Part shown: piece by piece, positions 26,987-38,763 of the stretch
Numbering within the stretch: position 1 is the first letter of the stretch
How the letters are laid out: each line of letters begins with the position of its first letter
DNA from: Hyphomicrobium sp.
GTDB lineage: Bacteria > Pseudomonadota > Alphaproteobacteria > Rhizobiales > Hyphomicrobiaceae
Assembly (NCBI GenBank): GCA_002928515.1
Contig: PERI01000001.1
Span: forward strand, 744,001 to 808,000
DNA length: 64,000 nucleotides
Direction: 5' to 3'
The notes under the pieces: generated by a model
What the model was told of the DNA's origin: nothing
Databases searched by the model: none
What the model saw: only the letters and a program-made list of their open reading frames with translations
Position numbers and translations under genes: made by a program

Positions 26987-28015
26987 TTACACCACCTCGT
27001 TGGTGACGGCGACGAGCCGGTCTAGCGCTTGCGCAGCACGTCCGCTGTCGATTGCGGTTTTCGCTTGCTCGACGCCGTCTATCAGGCTGGCGGCTTTTCC
27101 GGCAACGATGAGGGCTGCGGCTGTGTTGAGCAGCACGATGTCGCGATAAGGGCCGTCTTCGCCTTGCAAAAGCGCGCGTAAAGCTGCGGCGTTGTGGGCG
27201 GCATCGCCGCCTTTGAGAGACGCGATATCCGAACGCGGGAGGCCGGCATCTTCGGGCGTGACCTCGAACACGGTGATGTCGCCGTTGTGGAGTTCAGCGA
27301 CAGTTGTGATGCCGGTGGTCGTCAATTCGTCCATGCCGTCGGAGCCGTGGACGACCCACGCATGGCGCGATCCAAGATTTTTGAGCACTTGCGCAATCGG
27401 TTCCACGAGTTTGCGATCATAGACGCCGAGCACTTGACGCGTGACGCTTGCTGGATTGCACAAGGGTCCGAGCAGATTGAAAAGCGTGCGCAGGCCAAGA
27501 TCGGCGCGGATCGGTGCCCAGGTTTTCATGGCGGGATGATAAAGGGGTGCCCACAGAAAGCCGACGCCGGAATCGGAGATCGCGCGCGTGACAGCGACAG
27601 GCGGAATATCGAGTTTGACGCCGAGTGCTGCGAGCACGTCGGACGCACCGGAGAGTGAGGTCACGGCGCGATTGCCATGTTTTGCAACGGTGGCGCCTGC
27701 GCCTGCAGCAACGAAGGTCGCGGCCGTCGAGACGTTATACGTGCCGTGACTGTCGCCGCCGGTGCCGACAATATCGATGGCGTCGGGCGGTGCATCGACG
27801 GTGCGCATGCGCGAACGCAGGAAATGCGCAGCGCCTGTGATTTCATCGATGGTTTCGCCACGCACGCGCAAACCCATGAGGAACGCGCCCATCGCGACCG
27901 GCGTGGCGATGCCCGACATGAGCAGATCGAGCGCCGCGCTGGTTTCGTCAGCGGTCAAGCGTTCGCCGTCGGCGACGCGTCCCATCAGGTGTTTCAATTC
28001 TTGAGCTGGGTTCAT
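26987..28015 (-). CDS. trpD: Anthranilate phosphoribosyltransferase
   Basis: TrpD joins anthranilate to phosphoribosyl pyrophosphate, the second step of tryptophan synthesis. The 342-residue protein has [18 protein letters not shown] (PRPP binding), [17 protein letters not shown], an [27 protein letters not shown] stretch broken here as MKTW, then [14 protein letters not shown], and [11 protein letters not shown]. The length is typical. It follows trpG by nine bases and precedes trpC by four. Confidence 0.97.
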   Translation of the reverse strand: MNPAQELKHLMGRVADGERLTADETSAALDLLMSGIATPVAMGAFLMGLRVRGETIDEITGAAHFLRSRMRTVDAPPDAIDIVGTGGDSHGTYNVSTAATFVAAGAGATVAKHGNRAVTSLSGASDVLAALGVKLDIPPVAVTRAISDSGVGFLWAPLYHPAMKTWAPIRADLGLRTLFNLLGPLCNPASVTRQVLGVYDRKLVEPIAQVLKNLGSRHAWVVHGSDGMDELTTTGITTVAELHNGDITVFEVTPEDAGLPRSDIASLKGGDAAHNAAALRALLQGEDGPYRDIVLLNTAAALIVAGKAASLIDGVEQAKTAIDSGRAAQALDRLVAVTNEVV

Positions 28016-28024
28016 CAGCGTCTC

Positions 28025-28621
28025 TCACGCAGCCTTGCGGCTTTTGGGTTTAAAACCGGCGAGCTTCAAGAAGTTGGCGAGTAGGGCGTGGCCTTGTTGC
28101 GAGGCTATGCTTTCGGGATGGAACTGTACGCCGTGAACGGGATGCGACGTGTGCTGCAAGCCCATGATGATGCCGTCAGATGTTTCGGCGGTGATTTCGA
28201 GGCAGTCGGGTAGCGTTTCGCGCTCGACGATCAGCGAATGATAGCGCGTGATTTCGAACGAGGTTGGCAAGCCTTTGAAGATGCCGACGCCGGTGTGTGT
28301 GATCGTCGAGAGCTTACCGTGCATCGGTTGCGGTGCGCGAATGACTTTGCCGCCGTAAGCCTGTCCGATGGATTGATGGCCGAGGCAGACACCGAGCAAA
28401 GGCACGGTCGGACCTGCCGCTTTGATCAGGTCGAGGCAGACACCTGCTTCGTTAGGTGTGCATGGACCTGGTGACAGCACGATCGCCTGCGGTTTCATGG
28501 CGAGAACTTCGGCGCTCTTGATCTTGTCGTTTCGAATGACAACGCTTTCAGCACCCAGCTCACCCAGATAGTGGACGAGGTTATAGGTAAAGCTATCGTA
28601 GTTATCGATCAGGATGAGCAT
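28025..28621 (-). CDS. trpG: Anthranilate synthase glutamine amidotransferase subunit
   Basis: A class I glutamine amidotransferase (198 residues) supplying ammonia to TrpE. The catalytic triad is visible: the nucleophile Cys in [12 protein letters not shown], and the His and Glu in [10 protein letters not shown]. It begins [20 protein letters not shown], and the [12 protein letters not shown] oxyanion segment is present. It may also serve para-aminobenzoate synthesis, as such subunits often do. It heads the trpG-trpD-trpC-moaC-moeA cluster, with trpE located separately upstream. Confidence 0.96.
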   Translation of the reverse strand: MLILIDNYDSFTYNLVHYLGELGAESVVIRNDKIKSAEVLAMKPQAIVLSPGPCTPNEAGVCLDLIKAAGPTVPLLGVCLGHQSIGQAYGGKVIRAPQPMHGKLSTITHTGVGIFKGLPTSFEITRYHSLIVERETLPDCLEITAETSDGIIMGLQHTSHPVHGVQFHPESIASQQGHALLANFLKLAGFKPKSRKAA

Positions 28622-28720
28622 CGTTCGATCCAGTACGTTTGGCCCGTTCGTGTGGCCAGTTCAGCGTGGTTGCGCCGACAATTCATATGGGGTGGGTTTG
28701 CCGCGTTTGGGGGGTGAGCG

Positions 28721-29272
28721 TCAAGCGCGGTCCTTCGGCGTGATGAAGGCCTCCAAGCGGCCGTCGCCGGGCGCGATGTCGCGCCAGTTATTGGCCTCGA
28801 AGTTGATAATTGCGAGCCCGGCGGTTGGGTATTTTTCTAACAGGCGCGAGAGCGATTTCGCGTCACCTTTGCCAGCCAGCATGGCGGCCAGATCTTGTAG
28901 GCCAGGGTTATGCCCAACGAGTAACACCGTTTCCGGTCCGCTGGGGATTGCGCGCAGGCGGCGAAACAGGTCCATGGAACTTGCCAGATAGAGATCATCT
29001 TCGAACACGATACGGGGAGCTTTTTTGTCGCCAACCGAAGCGCGAGCCTCGTTTATCTCTTCAGCCGCGATCATCGCGCTTTCCAGCGTTTGGCGTGTTC
29101 GCTTCGACGTCGAGCACAAAATCAGTTCGGGTATGACATCCAGTTCGGCGAGTTTGCGGCCCATCAGCGGGGCTGCCATTTCGCCTCGCGTATTCAGCGG
29201 ACGGTCGAAATCCGACAGGCTGGAATCTTCCCAGCTCGACTTGGCGTGACGAAGGAGAGCGAGAGAGAGCAT
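28721..29272 (-). CDS. SixA-type histidine phosphatase family protein
   Basis: A 183-residue member of the histidine phosphatase superfamily. The catalytic motif LLRHAKSSW (His8 as phospho-acceptor) is typical of the SixA-like branch, which acts on phosphohistidine or small phosphorylated proteins. LCSTSKRTRQTLE and a second catalytic His in LLVGHNPGLQDLA are present. Its substrate is not known. It lies between trpG and a small membrane-protein gene. Confidence 0.85.
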   Translation of the reverse strand: MLSLALLRHAKSSWEDSSLSDFDRPLNTRGEMAAPLMGRKLAELDVIPELILCSTSKRTRQTLESAMIAAEEINEARASVGDKKAPRIVFEDDLYLASSMDLFRRLRAIPSGPETVLLVGHNPGLQDLAAMLAGKGDAKSLSRLLEKYPTAGLAIINFEANNWRDIAPGDGRLEAFITPKDRA

Positions 29273-29384
29273 ATCACCAGCACTTGTGTGTTGACCTGAG
29301 TGCGCCCAACTTAGAGCATGTTCGCGTGTGCGTTAAGCACGCTGTTGAGGCCATTTGCCGTGGCACGCCACTCGGAAGGGCAAC

Positions 29385-29810
29385 ATGCAGACGCTGTTCG
29401 ATGCTGTGATTTACCTGCTGAGTACGATTTTCAGTATCGTGTGGTGGATCGTCGGCTATGTGTTTTGGGTGGTCGTTTGGCTGTTGCTGCCGGTCGCCAT
29501 CGTCGCATTTATCGCCATGCGGATTGCCGAAGCCGTGATCGGCAAGGAAACTGTGCGCGGATGGTTGAAAGATCGCTCGTTGCGCTGGGGTGGCGGCATT
29601 TGGGAGCGATTGCGTCAGGCGCTGGTGGCATCGAGTGCGTTGCCGTTTCGCGTGATGTTCTGGTTGGTTGCTTATACGGTCTGGCATAGCCTCATTAGCG
29701 TGTTTTGGACGCCGCGTTGGAAGCCATGGCCGCGTGCATGGGATAAGCGTTGGAAACCGACAGCCACGCCGACGGCCGCTGGTGCGCGGTCGCGCACGTC
29801 ACGGGCTTGA
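29385..29810 (+). CDS. Conserved membrane protein of unknown function
   Basis: A 141-residue protein with two long hydrophobic segments near the N-terminus (about 5-45) rich in Trp and Val, a basic amphipathic centre with RGWLKDRSLRWGGG, another hydrophobic stretch (about 90-110) and a basic C-terminus with repeated Trp-Lys-Pro. GAAGGG precedes the ATG. No named domain is recognised. It is encoded alone on the plus strand between trpG and trpE. Confidence 0.65.
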   Translation: MQTLFDAVIYLLSTIFSIVWWIVGYVFWVVVWLLLPVAIVAFIAMRIAEAVIGKETVRGWLKDRSLRWGGGIWERLRQALVASSALPFRVMFWLVAYTVWHSLISVFWTPRWKPWPRAWDKRWKPTATPTAAGARSRTSRA

Positions 29811-29832
29811 TATGACTTTAGGTGATTTTGGG

Positions 29833-31455
29833 TTAGGCGAACGTGCCGCCGTTGCCGTTTGAGCGCGGTGACGTATTTGCTGCGCGTGACGCAAAGCGCA
29901 CCGCTTCTTGTGCCGCGCGGACGACGGCTTTTGCTTTGTTGATACATTCCTGCTGTTCGTTTTCAGGAATGCTGTCGTGCACGATGCCGGCACCCGCTTG
30001 GACATGCAACATGCCGTCTTTGACGATGGCCGTGCGCAGCACGATGCAGGTGTCCATCTCGCCGCCCGCCGAGAAATATCCGACGCAGCCTGCGTAAGGT
30101 CCGCGCTTGGCTTTTTCTAACTCGGCGATGATTTCCATGGCGCGGACTTTGGGTGCGCCAGAGACGGTGCCTGCGGGAAAGCCTGCCATCAGGGCATCGA
30201 TGGCGTCGTGCTGGCTGCGATCGAGTTGGCCGATGACATTGGAGACGATGTGCATGACATGGCTGTATCGCTCGATCACGAATTGATCGGTGACGGTGAC
30301 CGTGCCGGTTTGCGAGACGCGGCCGATGTCATTGCGGCCGAGATCCAGCAGCATCAAATGTTCGCTGCGTTCCTTGGGATCTTTGATGAGGGCGTCGGCG
30401 AGGGCTGCATCTTCGGCTTCCGTTGCGCCGCGCCGTGTTGTGCCAGCGATGGGCCGAATGGTGACTTCGTTATCGCGCACGCGCACGAGAATTTCTGGCG
30501 ATGAGCCGACCATCGAGAAGCCGCCGAAATCAAGGTGGAATAAGAACGGCGACGGGTTCAAGCGACGCAGCGCACGATACAGCGCGAATGAGGGTAGGCC
30601 GAAGGGTGTGGAGAAGCGCTGCGAGAGTACGACTTGGAAAATGTCACCAGCTTTGATGTAGTCCTTGGCGGCGGCGACCATGTTGAGATAGTCGGCGGGC
30701 GAGGTGTTGGACACCGGGTCTGCAAGATCCAGAGCGTCGTGATCGGCCTGTGGCGGTATATGCTGAAGCGGCGCATCGAGGCTGGCGATGGCGCTGTTCA
30801 AGCGGTCGAGGGCCTTTTTGTAGGCTTCTTGAGCGGTGATGCCAGCTATCGGCCGAACCGGTGTGACCAATGTCATTTCGTCTTTGACGTTGTCGAAAAT
30901 GAGCATCAGCGTTGGGCGGATCAAGATGGCATCAGGCACGCCAAGGGCATCGGGCCCCATGTGCGGCAATTGCTCGATCAGGCGTACCGTGTCGTAGCCC
31001 ATGTAACCGAATATGCCCGCCGCCATGGGCGGGAGTTCATCGGGCAGATCGATGGCGCTTTCTGCCAACAGCGCGCGTAACGCGTCGAGCGTTTTGGCGG
31101 GCTCAGGTGTGAAGTCGTGTTCTTTTTCTAACGGATTGCGGTTGATTTCAGCCGCATCGCCATGTGCGCGCCAGACTAGATCAGGCGCCATGCCGATGAC
31201 CGAATAGCGTCCGCGCTTCGATCCGCCTTCGACCGATTCAAGAAGAAAGCTCAACGGTTTTTGATCGCACAGTTTGAGATATGCGGAGACCGGTGTTTCT
31301 AAATCGGCGATGAGGCGCGTCCACACGACTTGCGCATTGTCGCGTGCGTAACTCTTTTCGAAGTCCGCGAGCGCTGGAAATATGTCGTCGGCAGAGCGCG
31401 TCATCACCGTATTGTCTGCTTTCGTCGCTTCGGGTTTATGACGCTTTCGACTCAT
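29833..31455 (-). CDS. trpE: Anthranilate synthase component I
   Basis: TrpE makes anthranilate from chorismate using ammonia from TrpG. The 540-residue protein has an N-terminal regulatory domain (with LLESVEGGSKRGRYSVIG; the LLES motif is where tryptophan binds in the family) and a chorismate-binding domain with FQVVLSQRF, NPSPFLFHLDFG, PIAGTTRRG, DLGRNDIGRVS and FPAGTVSGAPKVRAME. The start at 31455 has a GGAG site. A short Ser/Asn/Gly tail ends the protein. It is separated from trpGDC by two other genes. Confidence 0.96.
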   Translation of the reverse strand: MSRKRHKPEATKADNTVMTRSADDIFPALADFEKSYARDNAQVVWTRLIADLETPVSAYLKLCDQKPLSFLLESVEGGSKRGRYSVIGMAPDLVWRAHGDAAEINRNPLEKEHDFTPEPAKTLDALRALLAESAIDLPDELPPMAAGIFGYMGYDTVRLIEQLPHMGPDALGVPDAILIRPTLMLIFDNVKDEMTLVTPVRPIAGITAQEAYKKALDRLNSAIASLDAPLQHIPPQADHDALDLADPVSNTSPADYLNMVAAAKDYIKAGDIFQVVLSQRFSTPFGLPSFALYRALRRLNPSPFLFHLDFGGFSMVGSSPEILVRVRDNEVTIRPIAGTTRRGATEAEDAALADALIKDPKERSEHLMLLDLGRNDIGRVSQTGTVTVTDQFVIERYSHVMHIVSNVIGQLDRSQHDAIDALMAGFPAGTVSGAPKVRAMEIIAELEKAKRGPYAGCVGYFSAGGEMDTCIVLRTAIVKDGMLHVQAGAGIVHDSIPENEQQECINKAKAVVRAAQEAVRFASRAANTSPRSNGNGGTFA

Positions 31456-31488
31456 CGGAACTCCGCAAATTTTGCGGACTTCCTGAGA

Positions 31489-33387
31489 TTATTGTTGATC
31501 GGTTGCACCAAGCGCGCGCTTCAATTCGGCATCGTTGATGGATGCGTTCAAGCGGCTCTTCAAGCTCTCGGTGTATTCGGTGAGCGCTTGATTTGCCAGG
31601 CTCTGCTCAAGCTCGGCGACCAAGGCATCGGTTTGTTCTTTGGTTGGCGGTGCTGCCTTGATGATTTCACTGACGCGGAAAATTGTTTGCGAGGTTTTGT
31701 TGGCATTGAATGCGTGACCGGCTTTGCCAGCACCGAGCGTAAAGGCTTGCGTGACGGCGGCCTTCGTCAAACCTTGTGGTTCGACTGTGCGCGTAATGGG
31801 GCTAGTCTTTTCGGTTTTTGCACCCGCATCAGTTTCAATCGCCGACATCGGTTCACCCGCATTTACCCGTGCGGTGAGTTTTGTCGCCATCTCCGTGAGC
31901 TGACGCTCGCCTTCGCTGGTTTTGTATGCGGCCTTTATTTCTTCCTTCACCTCTTCGAATGGGCGCTGTTTGGGCGCTTCTGTCGATAGAATATTGACCC
32001 AGGCGTGCCCGCCGTTTTCCAATTCGATCATGTCATCGGCATTGCTACCGTCGGTCGCGAAGACGCGGCCCATGATTTTGGGAAGGTCTGGCGTTTCGAG
32101 TGATGGTTTGCCATCAGGTTTTAGGCCGCGCCGATCCGCAGCTTCGATTTCCTTGAATGAAATCTTCATGGCGTCGGCAATTTCTTTTAACGTTTTGCCT
32201 GCCAAACGATTGTCATCGACTTCGTCGAATTTTTTCGAGATTTCGGCTCGTGCTTTTTCCGTGGCCAGCTTATCGCGAACGTCATCCTTGACGTCGGCCA
32301 GCGTGCGCGTGGTGCCAGGTTCGATTTGTGTGACGCGTAAGATGACGGTGGCGAAACGGCCTTCAATCACGTCGGAAAATTTGTCCTTTTCGACGGAGAA
32401 GGCGACATCGGCGATTTTGGGATCAATCAATGCCGATTTAGTCACCAAGCCTAAATCGACGTCGGTGTCCTTGGCGCCAGCGTCTTTGGCGACATCGGCA
32501 AAGGTTTTCGATTTGTCGCGCAGGGCTTTCAACGCTGCCTCAGCCGTTGCTTTATCTTTGAAGGCGATTTGCTGAATGCGGCGCTGTTCTGGTGTGTCGT
32601 AAGTCGCTTTCGTCGCTTCATACGATTGAGCGATTTCTTCGTCTGTAACCGGCACCTGTGTTTTCAGATCGTCAACACTGAGGGAGAGCACCTGAAACTT
32701 TTTGAATTCGGGCGTCATGTATTTGGCTTTGTCGGCCTCATACAGTTCTTTGAGTTTGGCATCGTCCGGGTCGGCGACTTTGACAACTTTGTCGCTGTCG
32801 AGGGTCAGCCATTCGAGCACGCGCTTTTCTTCTTTGTATCCATGCAGCAGGTCGATCATCGGCTTGGGGACGGTCTGCCCTTTGACAAATGCGCCGATGA
32901 GATGGGTTCGCAATTCGTCTTTGCGACGTAAGTTGATAAAGCCTTGCTCCGACAGATTGACCTGATCGAGAAGCTGAGCAAATCCGGTTTTGGAGAATTT
33001 GCCATCTGCACCGGCGAAATCCGGGTCGGTTTGGATGCCGTCAACGATCGTTTTATCCGACAGTCCCAAGCCCAGTTGGCGCGCATGCGCTTCGATGGCG
33101 GCGCCGCCGACGAGTTGTGCTAGAACGCGCTGATCCAATCCTAAGGCGCGGCCTTGCTCAGGTGTGATGCGCTGGCTGGCGTCGCGCGAGAAACGATCCA
33201 ACTCGTTTTGGTAGGCGCGCTGGAATTCTTCGACTTGAATTTCCGCATCGCCGATTTTTGCGATCGAGCCGCGACCGACGCCTGTGAACATGTCAGCCAC
33301 GCCCCAGATGGCGAAGCTGAAAACCAGAATACCGAATAGAATTTTAGCGACCCAAGTCTGGGTGCCACGGCGCATTGCTTCAAGCAT
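31489..33387 (-). CDS. Membrane-anchored PpiD-like periplasmic chaperone
   Basis: A 632-residue protein of the SurA-N/PpiD type. A single N-terminal transmembrane helix (about 14-34: ILFGILVFSFAIWGVADMF) anchors it in the inner membrane. A SurA_N-like helical domain (about 40-190) follows, then a parvulin-like domain (about 270-360, QRRIQQIAFKDK and VDLGLVTKSALIDPKIADVAF) and a C-terminal helical part. PpiD-type proteins assist newly exported proteins near the Sec translocon. It is divergent from tpiA and 33 bases before trpE. Confidence 0.9.
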   Translation of the reverse strand: MLEAMRRGTQTWVAKILFGILVFSFAIWGVADMFTGVGRGSIAKIGDAEIQVEEFQRAYQNELDRFSRDASQRITPEQGRALGLDQRVLAQLVGGAAIEAHARQLGLGLSDKTIVDGIQTDPDFAGADGKFSKTGFAQLLDQVNLSEQGFINLRRKDELRTHLIGAFVKGQTVPKPMIDLLHGYKEEKRVLEWLTLDSDKVVKVADPDDAKLKELYEADKAKYMTPEFKKFQVLSLSVDDLKTQVPVTDEEIAQSYEATKATYDTPEQRRIQQIAFKDKATAEAALKALRDKSKTFADVAKDAGAKDTDVDLGLVTKSALIDPKIADVAFSVEKDKFSDVIEGRFATVILRVTQIEPGTTRTLADVKDDVRDKLATEKARAEISKKFDEVDDNRLAGKTLKEIADAMKISFKEIEAADRRGLKPDGKPSLETPDLPKIMGRVFATDGSNADDMIELENGGHAWVNILSTEAPKQRPFEEVKEEIKAAYKTSEGERQLTEMATKLTARVNAGEPMSAIETDAGAKTEKTSPITRTVEPQGLTKAAVTQAFTLGAGKAGHAFNANKTSQTIFRVSEIIKAAPPTKEQTDALVAELEQSLANQALTEYTESLKSRLNASINDAELKRALGATDQQ

Positions 33388-33641
33388 GGAAGGGGTCTGT
33401 CCCGTCGGTTCTGGCGCGTAACCGACCGCAACTCACTTGTGATCAATGATTGATCGTGGAGTTGTGCGGCCGACGTGCTGCCGGTGTTTTGCGTGCGGCC
33501 CGCGTGACGGGCCGATTTGGCGTGATATGAAGCGCAGGCCGTCGCAGATTGCAAGCGCGGGAGGCGTTTGGTTCGATTTCGCGCGCGCCATTGGCTAAAT
33601 TGGGATAAATGGCCCCTGATAAGTTGGCCAAACGGGATGGG

Positions 33642-34409
33642 ATGTCGGTATTGAGCGCGAAAATGAGACCGTTAGTCGCCGGAAATTGGAAAATGAATGG
33701 TTTGCGCGCGTCTCTCGACGTATCGCGCGATGTTTGCAGCGCTTTGGCGCGCGGGGACGTGTCCGCCGACGTTATGATTGCCCCGCCTGCTACGCTGCTG
33801 ATGGCAATGGTTGGTGTCTGTGCCGGGTCAAACGTATCGGTGGCCGGACAGGATTGTCATACTGCCAAAAGTGGGGCGCATACCGGCGATATTGCAGCGG
33901 AAATGTTGCGCGATGCGGGTGCTACCGCCGTGATCGTCGGGCATTCTGAGCGTCGCACGGATCATGGAGAAACCAGTGCGCTGGTTCATGACAAGGCGGC
34001 TGCTGGCCACCGCGCCGGGTTGATGGCGATTATCTGCATTGGAGAAACGCAGGCTGAGCGCCATGCCGGTCAGACATTGGCCGTCGTCGCATCACAACTT
34101 GCAGCATCTTTGCCCCCGTCATGCGATGCCCGCAATACTGTGATTGCTTATGAGCCGGTATGGGCCATCGGCACTGGGTTGACGCCGACGGTCGATGACG
34201 TCAGGGAGGTTCATGGCGCGATCCGGCGCGATTTGGAAACACGATTTGGCTCGGCAGGCAGCGCAATGCGCATCCTGTATGGGGGATCGGTCAAGCCAGA
34301 GAATGCGCGTTCTTTAATGTCGGTTGCCCATGTTAACGGAGCTTTGGTTGGCGGGGCCAGTTTGAAAGCGCAAGATTTCCTAGACATTATTGCGGTTTGT
34401 GAGACTTGA
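33642..34409 (+). CDS. tpiA: Triosephosphate isomerase
   Basis: TpiA interconverts dihydroxyacetone phosphate and glyceraldehyde 3-phosphate. The product has VAGNWKMNG (Asn and catalytic Lys), GHSERR (catalytic His) and [11 protein letters not shown] (catalytic Glu), then [10 protein letters not shown] for phosphate binding. Three starts are in frame (33609, 33642, 33663); 33642 is chosen because CGGGAT lies just upstream and the length of 255 residues suits the family. The next gene overlaps the stop. Confidence 0.96.
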   Translation: MSVLSAKMRPLVAGNWKMNGLRASLDVSRDVCSALARGDVSADVMIAPPATLLMAMVGVCAGSNVSVAGQDCHTAKSGAHTGDIAAEMLRDAGATAVIVGHSERRTDHGETSALVHDKAAAGHRAGLMAIICIGETQAERHAGQTLAVVASQLAASLPPSCDARNTVIAYEPVWAIGTGLTPTVDDVREVHGAIRRDLETRFGSAGSAMRILYGGSVKPENARSLMSVAHVNGALVGGASLKAQDFLDIIAVCET

Positions 34410-35038
34410 TGATGCGGAACGATGTTGTGTTGGCGGTGATGCTGGGGTGTGCGCCCTATCTTTTGGTCGCAACCGCGCAGGCCACGGCGGCACGGATCGA
34501 TGTGGCAACCTGCCAAGACCTCAAAGTCGAGCAGCAAAAATTCATTGAGACGGGCATTCTCGCCGATTTGCAGCGCGGACCTGAGTGGGCCAAAACAAAT
34601 CTGTCGCAAGATCGACTGCGCCAAGTCGAGCTTTATATCATGCTTGATGAGCAGCTGAAATTCGGCTGTCGCGAAGCCAAATTCTCCCTTGAACTTGAGA
34701 AGCCCGGCGAAGCGGGAAAGCAAACTGAGGGCGATCCTGCCGCCGGCCCGAACGCGCCGAAGGCTGCTAAAAGCAAGAGCAAGCCACCGGTTGCGAAGGA
34801 CAATGCCGAGGGCGTGGTGGTCATTCCTCAGAAGGTCAAACCGGAAAAGTCGGTCGGCGAACAGCCCCGTCCGAAGACTGCCAAACCACCCAAGCCGAAA
34901 GCGAACGATGCTTACGTACCGCCACCACCTGGACCGGGATCGAGCCCAGGAGCAGGAGGCGGTGAAGGGTCTAGCCTTTCGGACTCCGATTGGATAACGA
35001 CCCCGAAGCCTGACTCAGCGCTCGGAGTTACTCCTTGA
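34409..35038 (+). CDS. Exported Pro/Lys-rich protein of unknown function
   Basis: A 209-residue protein with a signal peptide (about 1-28), a small helical domain with two Cys (in TCQDLKVEQQKF and KFGCREAKF, residues about 30-95) and a long low-complexity C-terminal half rich in Pro, Lys, Ala and Gly, with PPPPGPGSSPGAGGGEG. Its ATG overlaps the tpiA stop (TGATG). The position between tpiA and secG is the only context; the function is unknown. Confidence 0.65.
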   Translation: MMRNDVVLAVMLGCAPYLLVATAQATAARIDVATCQDLKVEQQKFIETGILADLQRGPEWAKTNLSQDRLRQVELYIMLDEQLKFGCREAKFSLELEKPGEAGKQTEGDPAAGPNAPKAAKSKSKPPVAKDNAEGVVVIPQKVKPEKSVGEQPRPKTAKPPKPKANDAYVPPPPGPGSSPGAGGGEGSSLSDSDWITTPKPDSALGVTP

Positions 35039-35098
35039 TTTCAAGGATTTGCAGCGTAAATACGCAGGGGCTGGCTTGGAGCCTGAGGTTGGTGTATT

Positions 35099-35145
35099 GA
35101 GCCTGCTTCGCGATTAAGCCGCTGTTTATTTTCGGCAGGCTCTTT
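35099..35145 (+). terminator. Possible weak terminator before secG
   Basis: GAGCCTGC (35099-35106) pairs with GCAGGCTC (35135-35142), followed by TTT. The 28-base loop makes this weak evidence. Confidence 0.35.
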
Positions 35146-35188
35146 GATACCCAAGATCAAGTCTTTCGATAGATTGGACTGACCCGTT

Positions 35189-35584
35189 ATGGCTACCGTT
35201 CTGCTCGTCATTCATCTCATGATTGCATCGGCTTTGGTCGGTGTGGTGCTGCTGCAGAAATCAGAAGGCGGCGCGCTCGGTATGGGCGGCGGCGGTGGCG
35301 GCGGTGGTTTCATGACCGGGCGCGGAACCGCCAACTTGTTGACGCGGGCAACGGCAGGATTGGCTGCTGCGTTCTTTGCGACCAGCATCGCGCTGACGAT
35401 CCTTGCTAACCGGACGGCTCCGCAAGGTTCGCTGTTCGATACAACGGCGCCTGCAGGTACGCCAGGCGCAACCACGCCAGCGACACCAACGGACGGTGCT
35501 CCTGCGAGCGGTGGTCGTGGTGGCATTCTCGATAAGTTGCAGCCGCCAGCATCTGCGCCGAGCGAAGTTCCGCTAAACCGCTAA
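35189..35584 (+). CDS. secG: Preprotein translocase subunit SecG
   Basis: SecG stabilises the SecYE channel and aids preprotein movement. The 131-residue protein has two transmembrane helices (about 3-22 and 53-72), separated by the family's LLQKSEGGALGMGGGGGGGGF loop and RGTANLLTRATAGLAA segment. The C-terminal part is a Pro/Thr/Ala-rich tail common in alphaproteobacterial SecG. It lies upstream of a lipoprotein and pyrG. Confidence 0.95.
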   Translation: MATVLLVIHLMIASALVGVVLLQKSEGGALGMGGGGGGGGFMTGRGTANLLTRATAGLAAAFFATSIALTILANRTAPQGSLFDTTAPAGTPGATTPATPTDGAPASGGRGGILDKLQPPASAPSEVPLNR

Positions 35585-35716
35585 GTCGCAAACGCAGCAC
35601 AATTGCCCTGACGGAATCAGATAGATTTCGTTCGTTCATGGCGCGTGACGCATTCTCGTGCCACATTGGCGCGGGGCGGCTGTCGGAAGGATGGCTCCTC
35701 ACGGGCGGCGGATGCG

Positions 35717-36268
35717 ATGATGAACGTGTTAGGTTGTGTGGTTGCCGCGAAACGGCATTGGCCTGTGCTAGCCGCGCTGGGTACTGTCGGCTGCGCCAGC
35801 GATCTCAACTCGACGGTACAACTCAATTCTGTGTCTGGTTATCAGACGGCAACCGCCTTTTCGCCGATCGGCCACAGCATGAGCGCCATAGACGAAAATC
35901 GTTATCGTGTGACGGTCGTCGGTTCGGATAGCACGCCCAACGAGCGTTTAGAAAAAATTGCCCATGCGCGCGCGGCCGAGTGGGGCGTTGAACAGAAGAA
36001 GAAATTCTTTCAGGCCGCGCCAGCCAATTTCACGGTGAGATGCGGCAAGGGCTCCTATGTCCGGAAGGGCGAAACGGTCACGGCCAAAAAAGTCGATCAC
36101 CGTGTGGCCGAGGTCGAAGTGGTGTACGCGGCCAACGCGTCTGATCCCTCCTACAGACCATCGAAGGATACCTCCGCCGCGCTGCAAGGGCAGTTGCAGA
36201 CCGACGTGGTGCCACCCGATATGCAGGCCAGCTTGGCACAAGAGGTCAAAGCCCAGTGCGGCGGCTAG
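35717..36268 (+). CDS. CC0125/CC1285-type lipoprotein
   Basis: A 183-residue protein with an N-terminal hydrophobic segment and a lipobox-like LGTVGC (Cys about residue 26). The mature part contains GHSMSAIDENRYRVTVVGSD and an ERLEKIAHARAAEW helix, which fits the CC0125/CC1285 lipoprotein family of unknown function. Two Cys remain, in FTVRCGKGS and near the C-terminal QCGG. Open frame continues upstream to 35645, but the lipobox sets the start at 35717 or 35720. Confidence 0.65.
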   Translation: MMNVLGCVVAAKRHWPVLAALGTVGCASDLNSTVQLNSVSGYQTATAFSPIGHSMSAIDENRYRVTVVGSDSTPNERLEKIAHARAAEWGVEQKKKFFQAAPANFTVRCGKGSYVRKGETVTAKKVDHRVAEVEVVYAANASDPSYRPSKDTSAALQGQLQTDVVPPDMQASLAQEVKAQCGG

Positions 36269-36325
36269 CCTCACCTGCTGAAGGTTCTTACGCGATCCTC
36301 ACCAATTAACGCTTTGGCTTGGTGA

Positions 36326-38008
<1,683 letters not shown>

Positions 38009-38137
38009 TGAGCGGCAAGTGTGTCGCAGATGTGCGCTCATGGACAGTTGCGGTCGGGTGTCGCGCGTGCGAAGCGCAGTTCCAGATGTTAGGCGCTCGA
38101 TAGGTCAGCGTGCTGCAACCGATGATGGGACGATCTT

Positions 38138-38680
38138 ATGTTCACACTCGCGCTGACGCTTAACGTCGCCTTTTTCTTGGCGATGGTTTGGTCGTCGTAT
38201 CGGCACTTTCAGCGTGTGGGGCGCGAGCCGTTGGGTGCAAGCTTGCTGTCGATGGCAACCGTTTGCGGCACGGTGATGGATACTTGGCTGGCATTGTCGT
38301 TACCGACTGCCCCCAGTTGGGCTCTGCTGATTGCCATTCTCTTATCAGTCACAGCGTTGATGGTTTTTTTCGCGGCCATCCGAGAAACACGCGCCGCTGC
38401 ATTTTCATTGGCCTTTAGCGACACGACGCCAGGAGCTGTTGTTTCAAGCGGCGTCTATGGCGTGGTGCGGCACCCGTTTTATTCAGCGTACATTTTGTAT
38501 TGGTCAAGTTGGGTTGCGTTGACGGGAATTCATCCAGCGGCAGCGTCATTCTGCATCGGAATGATTGTCGCGTATGTCTTTGCGGCGCGGAAAGAAGAAC
38601 GACTTTTAATGACGCGGCTCGATGAAGAGTATGCCAATCTGATTACTCGGACGTGGCGCTTTATTCCCGGCGTGCATTGA
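38138..38680 (+). CDS. Isoprenylcysteine methyltransferase-family membrane protein
   Basis: A 180-residue integral membrane protein of the ICMT/PEMT-like methyltransferase group. It has about five helices and the C-terminal SAM-binding signature GVYGVVRHPFYSAYILYWSSW, followed by ARKEERLLMTRLDEEYANLI. Bacterial members methylate small membrane or lipid substrates that are mostly unknown. It sits alone between pyrG and a broken glycosyltransferase gene. Confidence 0.85.
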   Translation: MFTLALTLNVAFFLAMVWSSYRHFQRVGREPLGASLLSMATVCGTVMDTWLALSLPTAPSWALLIAILLSVTALMVFFAAIRETRAAAFSLAFSDTTPGAVVSSGVYGVVRHPFYSAYILYWSSWVALTGIHPAAASFCIGMIVAYVFAARKEERLLMTRLDEEYANLITRTWRFIPGVH

Positions 38681-38763
38681 AGGTTTTCGCACAGTGAGAT
38701 GGCGAAGACGCTGGTGGATGACGGTTTTCCTTGTGCGTGAGGTTGGGTTGGGGTTGGCGTTGC

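Noticed and set aside
26188-27006. A 272-codon plus-strand frame over trpC
   Set aside because: Fully antisense to a well-supported trpC; composition looks like a shadow frame.
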